DNA of 6,497 nucleotides. Origin: Actinomycetota bacterium. GTDB lineage: Bacteria > Actinomycetota > Acidimicrobiia > Spongiisociales > UBA5794. The position numbers and the translations under genes were made by a program. The DNA lies in NCBI GenBank assembly GCA_003648875.1, contig QMQC01000111.1, positions 1 to 6,497 on the forward strand, given 5' to 3'. Under the pieces are notes generated by a model. That model had not been told where the DNA came from and did no database searches. It saw only the letters and a program-made list of their open reading frames with translations. Positions 1 to 4,303 of the stretch are shown one piece after another; position 1 is the first letter of the stretch; every line of letters starts with the position of its first letter.

Positions 1-123
1 ATCATTCTGCTCAGCCAAAACCCTCGTAATAGCAGCAGTCAAGGTCGTCTTCCCATGATCAATATGACCCATCGTCCCAATATTCATATGCGGCTTCGAC
101 CGCTCAAACTTCTCTTTCGCCAT
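1..123 (-). CDS. tuf: Elongation factor Tu, N-terminal fragment (cut by window edge)
   Basis: EF-Tu is the GTPase that carries aminoacyl-tRNA to the ribosomal A site in the cytoplasm. Only the first 41 codons are present. The peptide opens MAKEKFERSKPHMNIG and contains the P-loop GHIDHGKT at residues 19-26, followed by TLTAAITRVLAE, which is typical EF-Tu. The ATG start at 123-121 lies 9 nt after the fusA stop, and AGGAG at 134-130 overlaps that stop, so tuf is the next cistron of the str operon and probably translationally coupled. Codon use is odd: where C or T is possible at the third position, 17 of 18 codons take T, against a strong C preference in fusA next door. The remainder lies beyond the left edge. 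Identity is secure from the P-loop and the position after fusA. Confidence 0.96.
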   Translation of the reverse strand, partial: MAKEKFERSKPHMNIGTMGHIDHGKTTLTAAITRVLAEQND

Positions 124-129
124 GACGGT

Positions 130-134
130 CTCCT
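130..134 (-). promoter_or_regulatory. Ribosome binding site of tuf
   Basis: AGGAG on the reverse strand, 6 nt before the tuf ATG. It overlaps the fusA TAG stop (135-133), so the ribosome ending fusA sits on the tuf binding site. This supports coupling of the two cistrons. Confidence 0.75.
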
Positions 135-2223
135 ATTCGCCTCTGACCTTGGCTACGATTTCCTGAGCAGCCACGGTCGGTACTTCTTGATATGAGTGAA
201 ATTGCATGGAGTAGTTGGCACGACCCTGGGTTCGGGACCGCAGATCGGTCGCATATCCGAACATCTCGGCGAGCGGCACGAGTGCGTTTATCACTCGAGC
301 AGGGCCACGGGAATCCATTGACTCGATCTTGCCGCGACGCGCTGAGAGATCACCGATGACGTCACCCATGTAGTCATCCGGGGTGACGACTTCGAGTTCC
401 ATCACCGGTTCGAGGATCTTGATGCCAGCGGCCTTCGCGGCCTCCTGGATGGCCATCGACCCTGCGATCTTGAACGCCATCTCGTTGGAGTCGACATTGT
501 GACTCGAACCATCGATCAGTCGTGCCTTGATGTCGACGAGCGGGTATCCGGCAAGGATTCCGCTCGCCAGCGCCTCGCGCATGCCCTTCTCGACGGCGGG
601 GATGAATTCACGTGGGACGTTTCCGCCCTTGACCTTGTCCTCGAACTCAAACCCGGCACCTGGCTCAAGGGGCTCGACGTCGATGACAACGTGACCATAC
701 ATACCGGAACCACCGGTCTGTCGCTTGAACTTCGCATCGATCTTGTTGACGGGGCGCTTGATCGTCTCGCGGTATGCAACCTGTGGGCGACCGACGTTCG
801 CTTCGACCTTGAATTCGCGAAAGAGACGTTCAACGATGACTTCGAGATGAAGTTCACCCATGCCAGCGATGATCGTCTGCCCTGTGTCGTCGTCCGTGTG
901 AACGTTGAAAGTCGGGTCTTCCTCAGCGAGTCTTGCAAGCCCGCCGCCCAGTTTGTCCTGGTCAGACTTCGTCTTTGGCTCGATCGCAACCGAGATGACC
1001 GGATTGGGAAAGGTCATCGACTCGAGCTGGATCGGTGCATTGATCGCTGAGAGTGTGTCACCAGTCTTGGTGTTCTTGAGGCCGACAGCGGCAACGATGT
1101 CACCCGTCATGATCTCTTCGATGTCCTCCTGCTTGGCTGCGTGCATTCGCAGAAGTCGACCGAAGCGTTCCTTCTTGCCGGTCGTGGTGTTGATAACGGT
1201 GTCACCCTTGTTCGCCCTGCCCGAGTAGACGCGGAAATAGGTGAGTTTGCCGACATACGGGTCAGACATGATCTTGAACGCCAGGGCTGAGAACTCCTCG
1301 TCGTCCGATGCCTTTCGTTCCATTGTCTCGTTCTCATGACCCGGCTTGAAACCCTCCATCGGCGGCAGGTCGGCTGGGCTAGGAAGATATGCGATGACGG
1401 CATCGAGGAGCGGCTGGATGCCCTTGTTCTTGAACGCAGTTCCAAGGACCACAGGGACGAAGTCGCGTGCGATCGTACCCTTGCGGATCACTGAGCGAAT
1501 CTCATCGGGAGTGACATCGTCCTCCGTGAGATACTTCTCCATGAGCTCTTCGTCCTCAGACGCAACGACGTCGAGCATCTTGTGCCGCCACTCGCTCGCC
1601 TGGTCGACGAGTTCGGCCGGAATGTCGGTCACCTCGAACTCCGCGCCTTCATCTTCATCGTCCTGCCAGACGATCGCGTTCATTTCAACAAGATCGATGA
1701 CACCCCTGAACTCGGCTTCGGATCCGATCGGGATCTGGATGACTACAGGATTTCCGCCGAGTCGATCGATGATCGACTGGGTCGAGGCGAAGAAGTCCGC
1801 ACCGACGCGATCCATCTTGTTGATGAAACAGATTCGGGGAACTCCGTATTTGTCAGCTTGGCGCCACACAGTCTCGGACTGAGGCTCGACGCCCGATACG
1901 GCGTCGAAGACTGCGACGGCACCGTCGAGCACCCTCAAGGACCGCTCGACTTCAACGGTGAAGTCGACGTGGCCGGGTGTGTCGATGATGTTGATGGTGT
2001 GGTCTGCCCACTGACAGGTTGTTGCAGCCGACGTGATCGTGATGCCGCGCTCTTGCTCTTGCTCCATCCAGTCCATGACGGCAGCGCCCTCATGAACTTC
2101 ACCGATCTTGTATGTCCGACCGGTGTAGTAGAGGACCCGCTCAGTAGTCGTCGTCTTGCCCGCGTCGATGTGAGCCATGATTCCGATGTTCCGAACGGTC
2201 TCCAGTGGGATGGTGCGTGCCAT
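133..2223 (-). CDS. fusA: Elongation factor G
   Basis: EF-G is the ribosomal GTPase that drives mRNA-tRNA translocation and, with ribosome recycling factor, ribosome splitting. The product is 696 residues, a usual length. Visible GTPase motifs are the P-loop AHIDAGKT (17-24), RGIT in switch I (59-62), DTPGH (81-85) and NKMD (135-138). Domain IV carries GGNVPREFIPAVEKG and the tip loop HNVDSNE, which reaches into the decoding site; the tyrosine often found before this His is a Ser here. The domain V stretch DDYMGDVIGDLSARRG and the C-terminal MFGYATDLRS are intact. The ATG at 2223-2221 is 6 nt after the rpsG stop with only a weak purine-rich signal (AAGAG) before it, so translation is probably coupled to rpsG. 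One EF-G paralogue class is a non-translocating form, but position in the str operon argues for the housekeeping copy. Confidence 0.98.
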   Translation of the reverse strand: MARTIPLETVRNIGIMAHIDAGKTTTTERVLYYTGRTYKIGEVHEGAAVMDWMEQEQERGITITSAATTCQWADHTINIIDTPGHVDFTVEVERSLRVLDGAVAVFDAVSGVEPQSETVWRQADKYGVPRICFINKMDRVGADFFASTQSIIDRLGGNPVVIQIPIGSEAEFRGVIDLVEMNAIVWQDDEDEGAEFEVTDIPAELVDQASEWRHKMLDVVASEDEELMEKYLTEDDVTPDEIRSVIRKGTIARDFVPVVLGTAFKNKGIQPLLDAVIAYLPSPADLPPMEGFKPGHENETMERKASDDEEFSALAFKIMSDPYVGKLTYFRVYSGRANKGDTVINTTTGKKERFGRLLRMHAAKQEDIEEIMTGDIVAAVGLKNTKTGDTLSAINAPIQLESMTFPNPVISVAIEPKTKSDQDKLGGGLARLAEEDPTFNVHTDDDTGQTIIAGMGELHLEVIVERLFREFKVEANVGRPQVAYRETIKRPVNKIDAKFKRQTGGSGMYGHVVIDVEPLEPGAGFEFEDKVKGGNVPREFIPAVEKGMREALASGILAGYPLVDIKARLIDGSSHNVDSNEMAFKIAGSMAIQEAAKAAGIKILEPVMELEVVTPDDYMGDVIGDLSARRGKIESMDSRGPARVINALVPLAEMFGYATDLRSRTQGRANYSMQFHSYQEVPTVAAQEIVAKVRGE

Positions 2224-2229
2224 GTTCTC

Positions 2230-2697
2230 TTACCAGCGATAGTGGGCGAAAGCCTTGTTGGACTCCGCCATCTTGTGGACATCCTCACGGCGCTTCACGG
2301 CAGCACCGGTACGGTTTGCCGCATCGAGGATCTCGTTTGCAAGCCGATCAGACATCGTGGATTCACGACGCTTGCGAGCAAAGTCGACCAGCCAGCGAAC
2401 GGCCAGTGTTTGTGCGCGACGAGGACGAACCTCGACGGGAACCTGGTACGTTGAGCCGCCAACACGGCGGGACCGAACCTCAAGGGTCGGACGCACGTTG
2501 TCAACGGCCCGCTTGAGGATGGGAAGCGGATCAGATCCTGTGCGCTGCTCGACAGTGTCCATTGCCGTGTAGACGATGCGACGCGCAGCGCCCTTCTTCC
2601 CCTTCAAGAGGATCTTGTTGATGATCTGGCTGACCAGAATCGACTGATAGATCGGGTCCGGATCGATCTTGCGTACTTCAGACGGTGCTCTGCGCAT
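2230..2697 (-). CDS. rpsG: 30S ribosomal protein S7
   Basis: S7 is a primary 16S rRNA-binding protein that nucleates assembly of the 30S head and lines the E site. The product is 155 residues, the normal bacterial size, starting MRRAPSEVRKI and containing the family signature around VRPTLEVRSRRVGGSTYQVP (beta-hairpin region) followed by the helical AVRWLVDFARKR segment; it ends AHYRW. The ATG at 2697-2695 shares one base with the rpsL TAA stop (TAATG), and AAGGA (2708-2704) lies 6 nt upstream inside rpsL, so the two genes are coupled. In E. coli S7 represses the str operon by binding the roughly 100-nt rpsL-rpsG spacer; that spacer does not exist here, so control must work differently. No missing residues or frame breaks seen. 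Confidence 0.98.
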   Translation of the reverse strand: MRRAPSEVRKIDPDPIYQSILVSQIINKILLKGKKGAARRIVYTAMDTVEQRTGSDPLPILKRAVDNVRPTLEVRSRRVGGSTYQVPVEVRPRRAQTLAVRWLVDFARKRRESTMSDRLANEILDAANRTGAAVKRREDVHKMAESNKAFAHYRW

Positions 2698-2708
2698 TAC
2701 GATTCCTT
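2695..2708 (-). promoter_or_regulatory. rpsL-rpsG coupling junction: RBS of rpsG and TAATG overlap
   Basis: On the reverse strand AAGGA (2708-2704) is followed by 6 nt and then TAATG, in which the rpsL stop TAA (2699-2697) and the rpsG start ATG (2697-2695) share an A. The arrangement fixes the rpsG start and implies termination-reinitiation coupling. Confidence 0.8.
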
Positions 2709-3068
2709 CTTCGTGCCATAGCGGGAACGGGCCTGCTTGCGACCGTCGACGCCGGCAGCGTCGAGCGCCCCACGGATGACCTTGTATCGAACGCCGGGAA
2801 GGTCTTTCACACGGCCACCGCGAACGAGAACGATCGAGTGCTCCTGAAGGTTGTGGCCTTCACCGGGGATGTACGCGGTGATCTCTGCACCTGACGACAG
2901 GCGGATACGTGCGACCTTGCGAAGCGCCGAGTTCGGCTTCTTCGGGGTAACGGTGTAGACACGTGTACATACGCCACGTCTTTGGGGAGAGCCGGCTAGA
3001 CCGACGGTCCTCTGCTTCTTCGGCTTTGGCTTCCGGCCCCGGCGGACCAGCTGCTGTACGGTTGGCAC
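2697..3068 (-). CDS. rpsL: 30S ribosomal protein S12
   Basis: S12 sits at the interface face of the 30S subunit beside the decoding centre and controls tRNA selection accuracy. Starting at GTG 3068-3066 the product is 123 residues, beginning (M)PTVQQLVRRGR, which lines up with the universal start of the family. The frame stays open back to a GTG at 3110, but those 14 codons (MPGRCAPKRETSRK) match nothing in S12 and would make the protein too long, so I choose 3068. The signature RGVCTRVYTVTPKKPNSALR is present. Lys43 and Lys88, the usual streptomycin-resistance sites, are wild type; Asp89, target of RimO methylthiolation, is present. Before the start is only a purine-rich run (GAGAGAG, 12 nt upstream), a poor Shine-Dalgarno. 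This is the first gene of the str operon and follows a structured leader. Confidence 0.96.
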   Translation of the reverse strand: MPTVQQLVRRGRKPKPKKQRTVGLAGSPQRRGVCTRVYTVTPKKPNSALRKVARIRLSSGAEITAYIPGEGHNLQEHSIVLVRGGRVKDLPGVRYKVIRGALDAAGVDGRKQARSRYGTKKES

Positions 3069-3135
3069 TTTTCTTGATGTCTCTCTCTTCGGCGCACACC
3101 GACCCGGCACTCGGGTATCGGAGTTCTGACGAACG

Positions 3136-3172
3136 AAAAATCGGCCCGATGCGAATTACGCAACAGGACCGA
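3136..3172 (-). terminator. Intrinsic terminator / candidate attenuator in the rpsL leader
   Basis: On the reverse strand TCGGTCC (3172-3166) can pair with GGGCCGA (3147-3141), 7 bp including one G-U pair. The loop holds a second small hairpin (TGCG, loop TAATT, CGCA; 3162-3150). The stem is followed at once by TTTTT (3140-3136). The polarity (T tract on the reverse strand only) shows it acts on transcripts heading into rpsL. It lies 67 nt before the rpsL start. It could end transcripts coming from the protease gene, or act as a regulated attenuator for the str operon. The structure was found by eye; no energy was computed. Confidence 0.6.
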
Positions 3173-3191
3173 CCCCTTGGATGAGCCTCTC

Positions 3192-3243
3192 CCGGTACAA
3201 CAGCATCTCAGATCAAGCGATCTGGAATGCCTCAGGGTACCGG
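3192..3243 (-). promoter_or_regulatory. Long two-part hairpin in the rpsL 5' leader
   Basis: An outer stem pairs CCGGTAC (3243-3237) with GTACCGG (3198-3192) perfectly over 7 bp. Inside, across an internal loop, the segments 3230-3219 and 3214-3203 form a 12-position stem with one C-A mismatch and one U-G pair, capped by the tetraloop GCTT (3218-3215). This much pairing in 52 nt is unlikely to be chance. The element lies between the candidate promoter and the terminator hairpin, so it would be part of the leader mRNA. ACCGG of its 3' arm (3196-3192) could instead pair with TCGGT of the terminator's 5' arm (3172-3168), which would give mutually exclusive folds. A protein-binding site for autogenous control is also possible. 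The ligand is unknown. Confidence 0.5.
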
Positions 3244-3271
3244 CGGACTCGGCTTGGGATAACCAGACAGG

Positions 3272-3301
3272 AGTATACGGACCTGCGGTTCTAACGCGCA
3301 A
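3272..3301 (-). promoter_or_regulatory. Candidate promoter of the str operon
   Basis: On the reverse strand TATACT (3277-3272) is an excellent -10 hexamer. TTGCGC (3301-3296) stands 18 nt upstream as a -35 that keeps the TTG core. The start would fall near 3265, giving a leader of roughly 200 nt before rpsL. This is the best sigma-A-like -10 in the gap between the protease gene and rpsL. It was found by eye and not tested. Confidence 0.5.
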
Positions 3302-3304
3302 GAC

Positions 3305-3322
3305 AAAATGGCCACCTGGCCA
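3305..3322 (-). terminator. Weak terminator-like hairpin downstream of the protease gene
   Basis: On the reverse strand TGGCC (3322-3318), loop AGGT, GGCCA (3313-3309) is followed by TTTT (3308-3305) and GTCT. The 5-bp stem is short but GC-rich. It lies about 100 nt after the protease stop and just before the candidate str promoter, where a terminator would be expected. Confidence 0.35.
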
Positions 3323-3365
3323 GCCGCCACCTAGTTGAGAATCGAACCCTAGCAGGTACGGCTCC

Positions 3366-3393
3366 AGCTTTCCGCTCTCCGCCTTCCGCTCTC
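3366..3393 (-). repeat. Two tandem 14-bp repeats
   Basis: On the reverse strand GAGAGCGGAAGGCG (3393-3380) is followed directly by GAGAGCGGAAAGCT (3379-3366), 12 of 14 bases the same. They lie in the non-coding gap after the protease gene. No function can be assigned; a slippage-generated repeat is the simplest reading. Confidence 0.55.
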
Positions 3394-3405
3394 TGCAGTT
3401 TCAGA

Positions 3406-3415
3406 CTGTGAACTG
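3406..3415 (+). repeat. 10-bp repeat CTGTGAACTG, inverted partner of the heptad array across the protease gene
   Basis: CTGTGAACTG lies 8 nt past the protease stop codon. Its exact reverse complement, CAGTTCACAG, occurs at 4180-4189 and again at 4187-4196, just upstream of the protease start. The gene is therefore bracketed by short inverted copies. These could be remnants of an insertion, a shared small intergenic repeat, or coincidence favoured by simple sequence. Confidence 0.45.
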
Positions 3416-3423
3416 GAAACTTC

Positions 3424-4152
3424 CTAGATCGGAAACTCGGGTGGGGGTTGCTGCGGGGTTGGGGCGGCTGGAGGGGCTGGTTCCGGGCCTTCAGGCGGTC
3501 TCCTGGCGGCTTCCCGACGGGCGACCGTCGCCCGATACTCGCGCAGCCCGCTCAAGGCGAACACGACGACGATGATCGCGGCGAATGTGAATCCGTTTGC
3601 AATGGCGATCGGCACGACGATGGCAACGCTGATCCACGTGATCACCTGGCTGATCAGGGGCGCCTTGTCCTCGTTCACCATCGATGCCAGGTGCTGGACC
3701 ATGTGACCGCCATCGAGCGGAACGATCGGCACCCAGTTGAGCACGCCCCACACGAGTGCGGTGAAGATGAACGAGTTGAGGAAGACCTCCATCTCGTGTG
3801 ACACGCCGGAGAATGCGCCGCTGCGACCCACAAGGAGCACTGCTCCCCCCGCAAGGATCCCCGTCGCGGATCCTGCAGCTGAGATGAGGAAGGACCGGCC
3901 ATGACTCAGCGTCGAGCTGTGGCTGTAGGTCGTGACACCACCGAGTCCATAGAGCGTGACAGCGATGCCTTGCGCACCGAAGGTTCGAGCGGTGAGGGCA
4001 TGGCCCATCTCGTGGAGCAGGATCGACACAAATGCCGCTGCGGTCCATATGGCGATGTCGATACCTGAGTATGCAGTCGCGCCAAGAAGCGCAACGAACA
4101 GAAAAGTCACGTGAACGCCGACGGGAATTCCAAAGAGCGGAAATCTCAGCAT
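3424..4152 (-). CDS. M50-family intramembrane zinc metalloprotease (site-2 protease type)
   Basis: Proteins of this family cut membrane-embedded substrates, often anti-sigma factors or precursor proteins, within the bilayer. The 242-residue product has about six hydrophobic segments (roughly 10-28, 33-55, 88-108, 122-145, 167-185, 187-202). The zinc motif HEMGH (47-51) lies in the second, and the third ligand Asp147 lies in NWVPIVPLDGGH (139-150), both intact. The motif usually written AGPxxN is AAGSATG here, losing its Pro and Asn. YGLGGVTTYS follows the HExxH helix as in SpoIVFB-like members. There is no CBS or PDZ domain; the tail (204-242) is basic, then proline-rich. The ATG start at 4152 has an in-frame stop 9 codons upstream and no Shine-Dalgarno, so a leaderless mRNA is plausible. 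It sits between rpoC and rpsL, an unusual place. The substrate cannot be inferred. Confidence 0.85.
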   Translation of the reverse strand: MLRFPLFGIPVGVHVTFLFVALLGATAYSGIDIAIWTAAAFVSILLHEMGHALTARTFGAQGIAVTLYGLGGVTTYSHSSTLSHGRSFLISAAGSATGILAGGAVLLVGRSGAFSGVSHEMEVFLNSFIFTALVWGVLNWVPIVPLDGGHMVQHLASMVNEDKAPLISQVITWISVAIVVPIAIANGFTFAAIIVVVFALSGLREYRATVARREAARRPPEGPEPAPPAAPTPQQPPPEFPI

Positions 4153-4158
4153 GCCGAG

Positions 4159-4187
4159 ACGGTAGCCAGAGCAGGCTCACAGTTCAC
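4159..4187 (-). promoter_or_regulatory. Possible promoter for a leaderless protease mRNA
   Basis: On the reverse strand TACCGT (4164-4159) matches the TANNNT form of an actinobacterial -10, with GTGAAC (4187-4182) 17 nt upstream as a weak -35. Transcription would begin at or next to the A of the ATG at 4152, which would explain the absent ribosome binding site. The -35 falls within the heptad repeat. The match is weak. Confidence 0.3.
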
Positions 4188-4197
4188 AGTTCACAGC
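4177..4197. repeat. Three tandem 7-bp repeats (TCACAGT, TCACAGT, TCACAGC)
   Basis: Three consecutive heptads differ only at the last base. They end 24 nt before the protease start codon. The tandem spacing of 7 bp is not a full helical turn, so binding of one protein to each unit on the same face is not obvious. The 10-bp core CAGTTCACAG recurs inverted at 3406-3415 on the far side of the gene. Confidence 0.7.
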
Positions 4198-4235
4198 TCC
4201 CGATCTGTGGGCTGGGGTACACAAGAACGTGGACT

Positions 4236-4250
4236 GGAACCCTGGGTTCC
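4236..4250. repeat. Near-perfect palindrome GGAACCCTGGGTTCC
   Basis: Seven bases on each side of a central T are exact complements. It lies between the rpoC terminator and the protease gene. It lacks a following T tract in either direction, so it is more likely an operator-type site or an accessory hairpin than a second terminator. No binding protein can be named. Confidence 0.4.
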
Positions 4251-4260
4251 TCTCACACAA

Positions 4261-4286
4261 GAAGAGACGCCGTTCGGCGCCTCTTC
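4261..4286 (-). terminator. Intrinsic terminator after rpoC
   Basis: On the reverse strand GAAGAGGCGCC (4286-4276), tetraloop GAAC, GGCGTCTCTTC (4271-4261) form an 11-bp stem with one G-U pair, starting 17 nt after the rpoC stop. The tract that follows, TTGTGTG, is only moderately T-rich. The hairpin suggests the rpoBC transcript ends here and that the protease gene and str operon use other promoters. Confidence 0.65.
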
Positions 4287-4303
4287 CCGCTGATTGGTTG
4301 AGA

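Noticed and set aside
499..1050. Forward-strand open frame of 183 codons
   Set aside because: Antisense shadow of fusA; no domain resemblance and no convincing ribosome binding site noted.
1582..2454. Long forward-strand open frame of 290 codons
   Set aside because: It lies antisense to fusA and rpsG, both secure. Its peptide has no recognisable motif and its openness follows from the codon bias of the genes opposite.
2697..3068. Possible streptomycin-resistance allele of rpsL
   Set aside because: Lys43 and Lys88 are both wild type; no known resistance change is seen.
3069..3110. 14-codon N-terminal extension of S12 from a GTG at 3110
   Set aside because: The family start (M/V)PTxxQLVR aligns at 3068; the extra residues match nothing in S12 and would make it longer than usual.
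3337..3350. Reverse-strand GGGTTCGATTC, like a tRNA T-arm
   Set aside because: The flanking bases do not form a proper T stem, and there is no D-arm, anticodon arm or acceptor stem around it.
4236..4250. Second terminator after rpoC
   Set aside because: The palindrome has no T tract on either strand; kept only as a low-confidence palindrome.
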